Shown here: one piece after another, positions 51,440-60,271 of the stretch
How positions within the stretch are numbered: the first letter of the stretch is position 1
How the letters are laid out: the number at the start of each line of letters is the position of its first letter
NCBI GenBank assembly: GCA_964344255.1
Contig: CAYFMQ010000018.1
Coordinates: forward strand, 1-64,000
Length of the DNA stretch: 64,000 nt
Reading direction: 5' to 3'
Source of the DNA: JAJFIE01 sp964344255
GTDB lineage: Bacteria; Pseudomonadota; Alphaproteobacteria; Rhodospirillales; Casp-alpha2
Notes under the pieces: model-generated
Database searches by the model: none
The model's input: only the letters and a program-made list of their open reading frames with translations
Told to the model about the DNA's origin: nothing
Program-made: the position numbers and the translations under genes

Positions 51440-52182
51440 CACTCCATTACTCTCATCCGGATCCCGCTTCCGCCCCGCGTCCCGACGATTTCAGTTTACA
51501 CGAGGAAACCGTCAGCAGGGCCTGGATGGTGACATTTTCCGACCTGATTTCCCTGATGCTGACGTTTTTCGTCATGTTGTTTGCCATGTCGAATGTCAAC
51601 CTTGGTGACTGGGAACATATCACCAATGCCTTGCAGAAAACGCTCAAGCCGGCAGAGGAAAAAAAGCAACAAATTTTTCAACCTTCTGACTTTAATATAT
51701 CGACGGTGATTCGCCCAAGCGGGGCAAATCTGGACTATCTGGCATCCGTCATGAAGGAGTTGTTGTCCAAGGATGAGGTTTTGAGAAACAGTTTGGTCAT
51801 ACGAATGGATGACCGGGTGCTCATAGCCCTGCCCGGTGACGCCCTGTTCGAGGCGGGCCGCGCCGAACTGACTGAACGGGCCGGTAACGCCATGTTTTCT
51901 CTCAGCGGTGTACTGCGAAACATTAACAACCAGATCGGCGTCAATGGTCATTCCGACCGCTCAAAACCTGCGGATAACGCTTATGATTCGAACTGGGAGC
52001 TCTCAATCGCCCGGGCGGCGGCTGTCGGCAATCTGCTCAGGAAATCCGGGGTTACCCAGGATATGGTGGTCTACGGTTTTTCAGACAGCCGGTATGACGA
52101 ACTGCCTGATTTGCCCACTGAGGAGCTTGATGCCATGGCCCGGCGGGTCGATATTGTGATTTTCCCGACGGTGGGTGACTGA
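51436..52182 (+). CDS. motB: MotB-type flagellar stator / OmpA-family protein
   Basis: MotB anchors the stator to peptidoglycan and carries protons with MotA. The 248-residue protein has WMVTFSDLISLMLTFFVMLF as membrane helix with the essential-type Asp in TFSDL. The OmpA-like domain contains LPGDALFEAGRAELTERAGN, NQIGVNGHSDRSKP and LSIARAAAVGNLLRKSGV, matching the peptidoglycan-binding fold. A linker between about 50 and 120 is typical of MotB plug regions. No MotA gene is in the window, so the A subunit must lie elsewhere. The preceding gene is a shorter paralogue lacking the Asp. Confidence 0.85.
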   Translation: MTLHYSHPDPASAPRPDDFSLHEETVSRAWMVTFSDLISLMLTFFVMLFAMSNVNLGDWEHITNALQKTLKPAEEKKQQIFQPSDFNISTVIRPSGANLDYLASVMKELLSKDEVLRNSLVIRMDDRVLIALPGDALFEAGRAELTERAGNAMFSLSGVLRNINNQIGVNGHSDRSKPADNAYDSNWELSIARAAAVGNLLRKSGVTQDMVVYGFSDSRYDELPDLPTEELDAMARRVDIVIFPTVGD

Positions 52183-52184
52183 CG

Positions 52185-55100
52185 ATGAAACATCCATTTG
52201 TCCATTTGTTCATGCTGATGGCGTTCCTGCTGATGCAGGCGATAGGCTCCACGGCCTTCGCTGAACCGGTCCGGGTGCGTGCGGCTGTTCACGGCGACAG
52301 CGGGCGTATGGCCTTCAACTGGGATTTTCCTGTCAGTTATTCTGCGAGTATTTCCGGCAACCAGTTGGTCGTTTCCTTTGATCGTCCGATAGAAGCCGAT
52401 TTGTCCATTATCACACGGGCGTTAAGCGGGTATGTAACGGCAGGAGCAATTGACAGTGACGGCCAAACCGTACGGCTGACACTGACAAAACAGTTCGAGC
52501 TTGTTCATTTCCCGGCGGGTTCGGCTATCGTCGTTGATCTGGTCGGTGCGCCGGGGCAACCGGAAACGGAGGAAGCTCAAACGGGCCAGGTTGAGGCAGA
52601 GTCGGTGCAAGCAGAACAGGTCCAGGCAGATCAAGTACAGGCGGAACAGGTCGAAGCAGTACAGGAAGCCGCTGCAGAGCCGGTAACGGAATCTGTTTCT
52701 ACGGCTGAAACTGTTCAAACCGTCCAGGATCAGGTCGTTTCCCAAGTAGCCGTTGAGCAGCAGGATACCTCGGGCTTGCCCGAGGTGACCATCCGTACCG
52801 GCCGTCATGCCGATAAACTGAGGTTGGTTTTCGATTGGCCTGAGAGGGTCGGTTACCGCGTTGAACGCCAAGGCAACATAGCCAGGGTCACCTTCGACGA
52901 GCCTGTGCGTATTTCCGTCGAAGAGCTTGGCAGTATCATGCCGGAAGTGGTTGGCGATGCACGATCACGGGTGAGTGGCGGACAAACCGTGGTAAGTCTG
53001 GCCATCGCAGAAGGTGCTCGCCTCAGGGATTTTTATGCCGGCAACAAAATGGTTCTGGATGCTTATTCGCCGACAGATGGAAGCACAGCGTCCAAACTTC
53101 CGCCGTTACCCGGAACTCAAACGGTTGCAGCGCCAGCCGAACCGGAAGGGCAGGTTTCTGTCGCTGCGACTGAAACGCAGCCATCGGAAACCGCTGAACT
53201 CGAAGAAGCCGTCAGTTCCGAGCAGTTGGCGCAGCAAGCCGTTGCTCTGGAGCAGGAAGCTCAGCAACAACTCGCCGATCAACCCGGTGAATCAGCTCAG
53301 GACGAACAGACGCAGGAACAACCGATCGAACAGAAACCGGATGAACCGGTGGATCTGACGCCCGCCGAAGAGACGGCGGACGCTGCTGGCGCTGACGTGC
53401 AGGCGGTCTCTCAGGGAACGATAACGACTGGTGGAACCGCTACCGATACCGGGTTTTCACTGAACTTCGCGTGGGATGAGCCCGTAGCAGCGGCCGTATT
53501 CAGGCGCGGCGGCGCGTTATGGATGGTTTTCGATAAACCTGCAGAGGTGGATGTTGCGGCCATGCGCGCCGTAGCCGGAGACTCAATTCTCGATCTTGTC
53601 CAGCTTCAGCATCCTTTGGCGACAATCATCCGGGCGGTGACGGAAAGAGGGATCAATCCCATTCCCAGGCGTGAAGGGATGACCTGGATTATGGATTTCG
53701 CCGAGCAGAGCCTGAGCACGCTGTCTCCTGTTGAGGCGGCTGCACAGCCTGATTCCCCCGTTGGGGCGAGAGTCTTTTTACCTGTCCCTGATCCCGGCAA
53801 AGCGTTACCGGTCACAGACCCGGAAATGGGCGACAATTTCATTGTCATCCCTGTTCTGCCCTTGGGTTACGGTATAACGAACTACTATCAATATCCCCAA
53901 TTCAGGATCAGGCCGTCAAGCCAGGGGCTTGTTGTTGAGCCGACCATCGACACCCTGCGGGTCAGGCCGGCCAGGCAAGGCGTAGGGATAACCAGCACGC
54001 GAACGCTGCATCTATCGCCTGTTTCGGAGGAAGATATCGCCAAGGCACAGACCGATTCCGCCAGGGATATGTCCAGGATCGTTGACCTTGAACCGCTGAA
54101 GGGTGTTGGCATTGATCTGTATACTGAATCGCGTCAGGGACTGGAGCGTGAAGTTGCGTTCGCAAAGACCGATGAAGAGCGGACCAACGCCCGTCTGGAG
54201 TTGATCCGGTTCTATCTGGCTCATGGCATGTCCGCCGAAGCGCTCGGCGTTTCCAGGGTGCTGGCCGATGACATTCCAGACGTCAAGAAGCGGGCGGATT
54301 TCCGGCTTTATCGTGGCATGGCCAATTTCTTCATGGCGCGGTATGCGGATGCAAAAATCGATCTGGAAGGCCCCCAGTTGGATGGAAACGATGAAGGGAT
54401 TTTCTGGCGATCCCTTGTCGATCTGGCGCTGGGCGATGATGACCCGATCACCCATAGGGGAGTGCTATCGACTTCGAGTATCCCCGATCCCTATCCACGT
54501 TCCATGCGAATCCCCCTGTCATTCTGGATAGCGGATGCCGCCGTACGAGCGGCGGATACGAATAGGGCCAAGGAAGTTCTGGAAAAGTTGAATGCAGAAG
54601 AACTAACCGGAGCTGAACAAAGCAAGGTTACCTATTTTCTGGGCCTGAATAACGAAGCGATGGGGGACTTCGAGGAAGCCATCTTCAACTGGGAACAGGC
54701 CATGCAAGGCGAAGATCCGTTTAGCGCCGTCCACGCCACATTGGCGCGTGCGGAACTGCTGATGAAGATGGAAAGAATATCGAGGCTGGAAGGTGTCGAG
54801 GAGCTGGAGAAATTGCGATTCGCCTGGCGTGGCGGGGATTTTGAATTCAATCTGCTGCGCCGGCTTGGCACATTGTATCTTCGCATGGGCGGTTTCCGTG
54901 AAGGGTTGAGAACCCTTCGCCAGGCCGCCACCTATTTCCGTGAGCGCGAAGAAGCCCAGCAGGTTACCCAGCTTATGTCCGATGCTTTTGCCGCCCTGTT
55001 CCTCAGAGGAGAGGCGGATCGTATGGCCCCCGTTTCGGCCATTGCCTTGTATGAGGAATTCAAGGAACTGACGCCTGTCGCCGATCTTGGCAATGAAATG

Positions 55101-55793
55101 ATCAGGAAGCTGGCTGACCGTCTGGTGGGGGTCGATCTGCTGACAGACGCCGCCGAATTACTGGACGATCAAATACAGTTCAGGCTGGATGGGGTTGAAA
55201 AAGCGCGTGTCGGGGCACAATTGGCCGTGGTCAGAATACTGGCCAAGGATTACGCCGGGGCCATTGAGGCGCTTGATGGTTCGCAAGCCGAAAACCTTGA
55301 TCCGGAATTGATAACCCAGAGACGCCACTTAAGGTCGCGCGCCCTGATGGGAACTGGCGAGACGATCACAGCCCTGTCGTTGATTGAAGACGATCTTTCA
55401 TTGGAAGCCGAGAAATTACGCACAGAAGCCTACTGGTCCATGGGCGACTGGGTGAGGACGGCAAAATCACTGCGTGAACTGGTAAAGGCCAGTGGGGCGT
55501 CTCCCGATCAGGAACTGAGCCAGGAACAGGCCTTGCATATCCTGAATTATGCGATTGCGTTGACGTTGGGCGGCAATGACCGGGCGTTGTTGCAATTGCG
55601 ACAGGATTATCGCCAGGCCATGGAGCAAGCGGATTTCGGCGATGCCTTTACGCTTATCGCAACGCCCGAAGAATTCGGCCTTATTAAGTACGAAACAATC
55701 GCGGCTCGGGTGCGCGTTGCGGAAAAATTCCGGGATTTTATGACATCCTACAAACAGCGTCTTAAGGAAAGCGCCTTGAGTTCCATTAACTGA
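52185..55793 (+). CDS. Large secreted TPR/helical-repeat protein of the flagellar cluster
   Basis: This 1202-residue protein has a signal peptide (LFMLMAFLLMQAIGSTAFA, cleavage before EPV). Three similar beta modules follow: FNWDFPVSYSASISGNQLVV near 45, VFDWPERVGYRVERQGNIAR near 215 and LNFAWDEPVAAAVFRRGGAL near 425. Between the first two is a VQAEQ-type pentapeptide repeat (VQAEQVQADQVQAEQVEAVQ). The C-terminal 600 residues are TPR-like helices (KARVGAQLAVVRILAKDYAG is one). It follows motB by two bases and ends 22 bases from the fliP stop on the other strand. I know such proteins in Rhodospirillales flagellar loci but not their function; a periplasmic motor or stator scaffold is plausible. 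Confidence 0.7.
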   Translation: MKHPFVHLFMLMAFLLMQAIGSTAFAEPVRVRAAVHGDSGRMAFNWDFPVSYSASISGNQLVVSFDRPIEADLSIITRALSGYVTAGAIDSDGQTVRLTLTKQFELVHFPAGSAIVVDLVGAPGQPETEEAQTGQVEAESVQAEQVQADQVQAEQVEAVQEAAAEPVTESVSTAETVQTVQDQVVSQVAVEQQDTSGLPEVTIRTGRHADKLRLVFDWPERVGYRVERQGNIARVTFDEPVRISVEELGSIMPEVVGDARSRVSGGQTVVSLAIAEGARLRDFYAGNKMVLDAYSPTDGSTASKLPPLPGTQTVAAPAEPEGQVSVAATETQPSETAELEEAVSSEQLAQQAVALEQEAQQQLADQPGESAQDEQTQEQPIEQKPDEPVDLTPAEETADAAGADVQAVSQGTITTGGTATDTGFSLNFAWDEPVAAAVFRRGGALWMVFDKPAEVDVAAMRAVAGDSILDLVQLQHPLATIIRAVTERGINPIPRREGMTWIMDFAEQSLSTLSPVEAAAQPDSPVGARVFLPVPDPGKALPVTDPEMGDNFIVIPVLPLGYGITNYYQYPQFRIRPSSQGLVVEPTIDTLRVRPARQGVGITSTRTLHLSPVSEEDIAKAQTDSARDMSRIVDLEPLKGVGIDLYTESRQGLEREVAFAKTDEERTNARLELIRFYLAHGMSAEALGVSRVLADDIPDVKKRADFRLYRGMANFFMARYADAKIDLEGPQLDGNDEGIFWRSLVDLALGDDDPITHRGVLSTSSIPDPYPRSMRIPLSFWIADAAVRAADTNRAKEVLEKLNAEELTGAEQSKVTYFLGLNNEAMGDFEEAIFNWEQAMQGEDPFSAVHATLARAELLMKMERISRLEGVEELEKLRFAWRGGDFEFNLLRRLGTLYLRMGGFREGLRTLRQAATYFREREEAQQVTQLMSDAFAALFLRGEADRMAPVSAIALYEEFKELTPVADLGNEMIRKLADRLVGVDLLTDAAELLDDQIQFRLDGVEKARVGAQLAVVRILAKDYAGAIEALDGSQAENLDPELITQRRHLRSRALMGTGETITALSLIEDDLSLEAEKLRTEAYWSMGDWVRTAKSLRELVKASGASPDQELSQEQALHILNYAIALTLGGNDRALLQLRQDYRQAMEQADFGDAFTLIATPEEFGLIKYETIAARVRVAEKFRDFMTSYKQRLKESALSSIN

Positions 55794-55815
55794 GACCAAG
55801 GGGAGAAGCCGTCGG

Positions 55816-56580
55816 TTAACCTCCGAAGCTCCTGACCAGGCTTCCAACCACCATATACCAGCCGTCGACCAGCACGAAAAAGATGATCTTGAACGGCAAG
55901 GCGATGATGATTGGCGGTAACATCATCATGCCCATGGCCATGAGAACCGACGCCACGACCATATCGATGACAAGAAACGGCAGGAAGATAAGGAACCCGA
56001 TTTCAAAGGCGCGTTTGATTTCCGAGATCATGAATGCTGGAATAAGCACCCGGAGCGGAATGCCTTCCTGCAGGGTTTCATCGGAAATTTCACCGATATC
56101 GACGAAAAGCTGAAGGTCTTTTTCGCGCACGTGTTCCATCATGAAATTCCTGAACGGTATCGAAGCCCTTTCAAAGGCTTCAAACTCGTCGATTTCCTCT
56201 TCCAGCATGGGGCGGATGCCCGTGTCATAGGCTTCCTCGAAGACAGGCAGCATGATGAACAACGTTATAAACAGCGCTAGGCTGACGAGAACCTGGTTTG
56301 GGGGAGTCTGGGCCGTTCCCATCGCCGTTCTGACAAAGGACAACACGATCATGATTCTGGTAAACGAGGTAATCATGATCAGTATGCTGGGCGCCAGGCT
56401 GAGAACCGTGATCAGGACAATGAGCTGAACGATCCGCCCGGTCGCATCACCCCCTCCGGCACCCAGATCAAGGGAGAAGGTCTGGGCGTCAGCCGGCAAT
56501 GAAAAGACCAGGGATACAAAGACCCCAGCAATAGTGACGCCTAGCGCCGCAGCAATCCGTTTTCCCGTGACCCCTTTCAC
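55816..56580 (-). CDS. fliP: FliP flagellar export gate protein
   Basis: FliP forms the core of the export gate with FliQ and FliR. The 254-residue protein has a signal-like first helix (VTIAGVFVSLVFSLPADAQT), then QLIVLITVLSLAPSILIMIT and SFTRIMIVLSFVRTAMGTAQ, which is the strongest FliP signature. TPPNQVLVSLALFITLFIML, FMMEHVREKDLQLF and IPAFMISEIKRAFEIGFLIF follow, all classic. GTG start; it overlaps fliO by four bases. Convergent with the 1202-residue gene. Confidence 0.97.
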   Translation of the reverse strand: MKGVTGKRIAAALGVTIAGVFVSLVFSLPADAQTFSLDLGAGGGDATGRIVQLIVLITVLSLAPSILIMITSFTRIMIVLSFVRTAMGTAQTPPNQVLVSLALFITLFIMLPVFEEAYDTGIRPMLEEEIDEFEAFERASIPFRNFMMEHVREKDLQLFVDIGEISDETLQEGIPLRVLIPAFMISEIKRAFEIGFLIFLPFLVIDMVVASVLMAMGMMMLPPIIIALPFKIIFFVLVDGWYMVVGSLVRSFGG

Positions 56581-56924
56581 GATGGCTCTCCTTCCGCGGG
56601 TTTGCTGGACGCGCCCTTGTCGGATGTAGCAGCGAGCGTTTCGGCGAACGACGTCTTTTGAGGTATGCCGGTTTCGATGATGTGCTCCCTGTCGGGCCCG
56701 AGCAGAATCAGGTGTTCCCGGTCATCCCGCCGCACCAGAACCAACCGGCGGCGTGCGTCAAGTTGTGTGACTTCAATGATATGGACCCGTTTGTTCTTAT
56801 GCCCGATCGTCGGCGTGGGGGAGCCGAATCCAAAGCGCCGGGCGGCAACGGTTAACAGCCCGATCAGGGCAAGGACAAAGACCAGGGCGACAAGCGCTTG
56901 CATATAGCTGTCCCAGCCCATCAA
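56577..56924 (-). CDS. fliO: FliO flagellar export protein
   Basis: FliO is a small membrane chaperone for FliP assembly. The 115-residue protein has one N-terminal helix (MQALVALVFVLALIGLLTVA) followed by a short basic cytoplasmic domain: VHIIEVTQLDARRRLVLVRR and DDREHLILLGPDREHII, which is the FliO pattern. It overlaps the preceding 88-residue gene and fliP by four bases each, so translation is coupled along the operon. Confidence 0.88.
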   Translation of the reverse strand: MMGWDSYMQALVALVFVLALIGLLTVAARRFGFGSPTPTIGHKNKRVHIIEVTQLDARRRLVLVRRDDREHLILLGPDREHIIETGIPQKTSFAETLAATSDKGASSKPAEGEPS

Positions 56925-57187
56925 TCGGCCTCCTTGTTGAGATGCTGTTCAATCATTTTTTCAAGGGAATCCAGTTCCTGGGTCAGAACCGTCAAGTCAG
57001 CCGCCAGGGTATCTTTCATGCTGGCGTCCAGGCCTCCTGCCTGTTGGTGAATGATGTCTGTCAGAGTCTTTATCCTGTCGTGCAACTCAGCCGTATTGAC
57101 CGGCTTGTTGGTCAGGAGATCTCGGTTGGCATGCTTGATCGCATTTCTGATTTCATGGATGCCGATCGTGAAGTTGGAAGCGGTCAT
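56921..57187 (-). CDS. Small helical hypothetical protein in the fliO-fliP operon
   Basis: The 88-residue protein is almost all helix: FTIGIHEIRNAIKHANRDLL, ELHDRIKTLTDIIHQQAGGL and LTVLTQELDSLEKMIEQHLN. I do not recognise a family. It starts ATG and overlaps both neighbours (flhX-like and fliO) by four bases, so it is certainly translated with them. Its size and helical content suggest an export chaperone or FliJ/FlgN-like helper, but this is speculation. Confidence 0.55.
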   Translation of the reverse strand: MTASNFTIGIHEIRNAIKHANRDLLTNKPVNTAELHDRIKTLTDIIHQQAGGLDASMKDTLAADLTVLTQELDSLEKMIEQHLNKEAD

Positions 57188-57654
57188 TGCATCGAGTTCT
57201 CATTATTGGGCGGGTTTGGCGCCGGACCACCAAAGGCTTCGTCCAGAAAAGCCGGCCAGTTTCCATTGGCCCGGTAGACGTAGATCAATATTTCCGCGAC
57301 GGCGGCGAATGCTTCCGTCGGTATTTCGCTTTCCAGGTCGATCGAGCTTAACAATTCCGCCAAATCTGCATCTTCACGGACTTTCATGCCATTGGCGAAG
57401 GCGATTTCAAGAATTTGTTCGGCTATGCTTCCGTGCCCGCCCGCCAGAACCCGTGGCGCCTGGTCCACCTCGGCATCATAACCAAGGGCAACTGCGACGG
57501 ACCGGGTGATGTCCTCTTTTGCTTTTTTCGAATTGCCGGATGCGGTGTCGTCGGACAAGGAGAATCTCTCAAAAGATGGCTGGTTGAAATGTTGATCCCT
57601 ACGGCCCACAGAATAAACCTTCAAGGTCATCGCGTAAAATTCTGTGAAAAACAA
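57184..57654 (-). CDS. FlhB-like C-terminal-domain protein (FlhX type)
   Basis: The 156-residue protein resembles the cytoplasmic part of FlhB after its cleavage site: ITRSVAVALGYDAEVDQAP, VLAGGHGSIAEQILEIAFAN, VREDADLAELLSSIDLESEI and FAAVAEILIYVYRANGN. It has no membrane helices and lacks the NPTH autocleavage motif, which is present in the full FlhB at 60272. Such FlhX proteins are found beside fliO/P genes in several bacteria. An ATG at 57633 (MTLKVYSVG) is an alternative start. First gene of the minus-strand operon; a CtrA box lies about 50 bases upstream between it and flgB. Confidence 0.78.
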   Translation of the reverse strand: MFFTEFYAMTLKVYSVGRRDQHFNQPSFERFSLSDDTASGNSKKAKEDITRSVAVALGYDAEVDQAPRVLAGGHGSIAEQILEIAFANGMKVREDADLAELLSSIDLESEIPTEAFAAVAEILIYVYRANGNWPAFLDEAFGGPAPNPPNNENSMQ

Positions 57655-57704
57655 ACCGCCGTAACGTCAAAAAAATGCCTGATCACCATATGCGCAAAAG
57701 AGGG

Positions 57705-57719
57705 TTAACCAGTTGTTAA
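57705..57719 (+). promoter_or_regulatory. Perfect CtrA box between flhX-like gene and flgB
   Basis: TTAA-CCAGTTG-TTAA is an exact match to the CtrA consensus TTAA-N7-TTAA. It lies 64 bases before the flgB ATG and about 50 before the flhX-like start on the other strand, so it could drive both operons. The Caulobacter fliQ-fliR-flhB and similar early operons are CtrA-activated. Confidence 0.82.
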
Positions 57720-57783
57720 TCCACTAGGCAGATAATTCCTACTTGGAAAGTTCTCGGCAATTTATATGACAGGTGGTGAGGCT

Positions 57784-58191
57784 ATGGACCTCGGAAAACT
57801 TACGATTTTCAATGTGATAAAGAAACGCATGGCCTGGACGGCGCAGCGGCAGGAAGTTCTGGCGCATAATATCGCCAATGCAAATACGCCAGATTTTGGC
57901 GCTCGCGACCTTAAGCCATTCGCTTTCAAGGATATCGTCAAACGTGAATCCATGAAAATCAATATGGCGATGACCGGACCCAATCATCTTACAGGTCGTG
58001 TCACAACGATTCGCGATATCTCCGAGCATGAAATCCGGAATCCATATGAAACCTCGCCGAACGGGAACTCTGTCATCTTGGAAGAACAGATGTCCAAGAT
58101 GAATGAGACGAGCATTTCGCACAAGCTGACGAACGAACTTTATAGCAAGCAGATGGCTATGTTCAAAATCGCCCTTACGGGCAGGAAGTAG
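57784..58191 (+). CDS. flgB: FlgB proximal rod protein
   Basis: FlgB forms the proximal rod with FlgC and FlgF. The ATG at 57784 is used because GGTGAGG precedes it and MDLGKLTIFNVIKKRM is the FlgB pattern; an ATG at 57766 would add six residues. RQEVLAHNIANANTPDFGAR is the D0 motif, and the C-terminus ETSISHKLTNELYSKQMAMF is the D0 helix. Length is 135. First gene of the flgB-flgC-fliE-fliQ-fliR-flhB-cckA series behind the CtrA box. Confidence 0.96.
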   Translation: MDLGKLTIFNVIKKRMAWTAQRQEVLAHNIANANTPDFGARDLKPFAFKDIVKRESMKINMAMTGPNHLTGRVTTIRDISEHEIRNPYETSPNGNSVILEEQMSKMNETSISHKLTNELYSKQMAMFKIALTGRK

Positions 58192-58233
58192 AATCTATTT
58201 CCCCCATGAGAGGGATTGATACGGAGCAGGTTT

Positions 58234-58653
58234 ATGGCTGAAGACACATTGATGAAGACACTGAATATTTCCGGGGCAGGAATGCAGGCCCAGGGAATCC
58301 GGTTGAGGGTCATTGCGCAAAACATTGCGAACTCGAACTCCATGGCGACGGAACCGGGAGCCTTGCCCTACCGGCGTCAGGTCGTGACATTTAAAAATGA
58401 ACTGGACCGGGAACTGGGCCTCGATACCGTACAGATTCACAGTATTCGACCCGATTTGTCGAATTTCGGGCAGAAGTTCGATCCATCGCATCCTGCAGCG
58501 GACGAAAACGGTTATGTGTTAACGCCGAATGTAAACTCCCTGATGGAGATGATGGACATGCGCGAGGCGCAACGCACCTACGAGGCCAACCTCAATGTTC
58601 TGAGGAACGCCAAGACGATGCTGACCAACACAATCGATTTGCTGCGTAATTAA
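58234..58653 (+). CDS. flgC: FlgC proximal rod protein
   Basis: The 139-residue rod subunit begins after a GGAG ribosome site at 58234; the open frame to 58216 adds six residues. LNISGAGMQAQGIRLRVIAQ with NIANSNSMATEPGALPYRRQ is the FlgC motif. DENGYVLTPNVNSLMEMMDM and REAQRTYEANLNVLRNAKTM match the conserved C-terminal D0 region. It follows flgB by 42 bases. Confidence 0.96.
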   Translation: MAEDTLMKTLNISGAGMQAQGIRLRVIAQNIANSNSMATEPGALPYRRQVVTFKNELDRELGLDTVQIHSIRPDLSNFGQKFDPSHPAADENGYVLTPNVNSLMEMMDMREAQRTYEANLNVLRNAKTMLTNTIDLLRN

Positions 58654-58696
58654 CAGCTGACCTGGAACGGGATTTGAAAAGAAGGACACCAAAAAG

Positions 58697-59017
58697 ATGG
58701 CGGCACCAATTCACAACATCAACCAGGCCTTGAATGCCTACAAGACGGCGGCGAGCGGTTCGAGCACCGTTATGGGTGACAAGCAGCCGGCCGGCGCACA
58801 GGATGATTTTGCCGACCTGGTCAAAGGAGCGATCAAGGAAGCGGTTCGGATTAGTGAGCGTAGCGAGCAGCTTTCAATCGCCGGGATTAATGAGCAGGCA
58901 GACCTGCACACGGTCGTTACGGCTGTTTCGGAAGCTGAATTGACTTTGCAAACGGTCGTCAGTGTTCGCGATAAGGTTCTCGAATCATATCGTGACATTA
59001 TTAAGATGCCGATCTGA
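58697..59017 (+). CDS. fliE: FliE MS-ring/rod adaptor protein
   Basis: FliE joins the rod to the MS ring and is the first exported rod-type protein. The 106 residues contain FADLVKGAIKEAVRISERSE and ADLHTVVTAVSEAELTLQT, then VVSVRDKVLESYRDIIKM, the FliE C-terminal signature. It lies 43 bases after flgC. About 160 bases follow before fliQ, containing a perfect TATAAT at 59086-59091 without a good -35; the space may carry a secondary promoter. Confidence 0.93.
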   Translation: MAAPIHNINQALNAYKTAASGSSTVMGDKQPAGAQDDFADLVKGAIKEAVRISERSEQLSIAGINEQADLHTVVTAVSEAELTLQTVVSVRDKVLESYRDIIKMPI

Positions 59018-59179
59018 CTTGTTTTTGCTACCGGGAAGCTAGGCTGTACGGGCCTCCCATTGTTCGCGTTGGCTTCTACAAATGGTATAATCGCGCGCCC
59101 GGGTGATTCGTTCGCCCTAAATTGAGATGAGGGCTAATGGCAGGATTGTCAGAGGCTTGTTGCGGGAGGCCGGTATAGA

Positions 59180-59449
59180 ATGAACCAGGTTGCAGTTCTG
59201 GAAGTGGGGCGTGAAGCCTTGTGGATGATCCTGCAGACGGCCGGCCCCATCATGATAGCCGGGTTGTTGATCGGTGTTATCATTGCCCTGTTCCAGGCTT
59301 TGACGACCATTCAGGAAATGACCCTGACTTTTGTTCCGAAAATATTGGTAATCTTCACGGCGGTTGTCGTGTTCCTGCCTTTCATGATGACGAACATGGT
59401 TGAATTCGGGATGCGGATCTTCGACAGGGTGGTGGCTCTGGGCGGATGA
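59180..59449 (+). CDS. fliQ: FliQ flagellar export gate protein
   Basis: FliQ is an 89-residue membrane subunit of the export gate. It has two helices: ALWMILQTAGPIMIAGLLIG and ILVIFTAVVVFLPFMMTNMV, with the conserved VIIALFQALTTIQEMTLTFV loop between them. It precedes fliR by 19 bases. Confidence 0.96.
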   Translation: MNQVAVLEVGREALWMILQTAGPIMIAGLLIGVIIALFQALTTIQEMTLTFVPKILVIFTAVVVFLPFMMTNMVEFGMRIFDRVVALGG

Positions 59450-59468
59450 TCGCAAGGTGTCGTGAAGC

Positions 59469-60230
59469 ATGCTGAATGAATTCCTGACACTGAATATCTT
59501 CGGCTTTTTCCTTATCTTTTCGCGTGTCGGCACAGCTCTCATGCTGCTGCCCGGATTCAGTGCTATTTATGTCAGTCCGCGAATCAGGCTGTCATTTGCC
59601 CTGGCCATGTGTCTTGTCCTGTTGCCGTTTTTACAGCCCATACTTCCGCCCCTGCCGCCTTCAGCCGCCGAACTTGTCCTGTTAATCGCCGCAGAGGTCG
59701 TTATCGGTGGGTTCCTGGGCGCTTTGTCCCGTGTTGTGGTTGGCGCCATTCAGACGGCCGGAACATTGATTTCAATGTTTTCCTCCCTTGCAAATGCCCT
59801 GGTTCAGGATGCAATCACCGAACAGCAGAGCAGTGTCGTTTCAGGCTTCCTGGCGTCTATAGCATTGGTGCTTATCTTTGTTATGAATTTGCATCACCTG
59901 ATGATTGAAGCCATTATTGAGACCTATGTCATCTTCAAGCCGGGCGTGATTGAAAGTCTTGGTGATTTCGCCATGATGATGGCGCGGGGTGTGGCGAAGA
60001 GCTTTGCGTTGGGGTTGCAGCTTTCCACCCCGTTTCTTGTGGTCGCAATCGTCTATTATGTCGGTCTGGGCCTGATGGGACGCCTGATGCCGGGGCTGCC
60101 GATGTTTTTCTTCATGATGCCGATACAGATAACGGTCCAGATCATCATAATGATATCCGTCCTGTCGGGACTGATGCTGATTTTCCTCCGGCATTTTGAA
60201 GATACGTTCATGATGTTTACGAACCCTTGA
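59469..60230 (+). CDS. fliR: FliR flagellar export gate protein
   Basis: FliR is the sixth-helix-type gate component joined to FlhB in the export channel. The 253 residues include FGFFLIFSRVGTALMLLPGF and RIRLSFALAMCLVLLPFL near the N-terminus, EVVIGGFLGALSRVVVGAIQ in the middle and LGLMGRLMPGLPMFFFMMPI near 200, the family signature. It follows fliQ and precedes flhB by 41 bases. Confidence 0.96.
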   Translation: MLNEFLTLNIFGFFLIFSRVGTALMLLPGFSAIYVSPRIRLSFALAMCLVLLPFLQPILPPLPPSAAELVLLIAAEVVIGGFLGALSRVVVGAIQTAGTLISMFSSLANALVQDAITEQQSSVVSGFLASIALVLIFVMNLHHLMIEAIIETYVIFKPGVIESLGDFAMMMARGVAKSFALGLQLSTPFLVVAIVYYVGLGLMGRLMPGLPMFFFMMPIQITVQIIIMISVLSGLMLIFLRHFEDTFMMFTNP

Positions 60231-60271
60231 TGTTCACCTGAACCGGAAACGGTTGGTTTGAGAGTGTCCCG

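Noticed and set aside
52600..52720. A CRISPR-like repeat
   Set aside because: The short repeats encode VQAEQ-type pentapeptides in frame within a secreted protein and have no spacer pattern.
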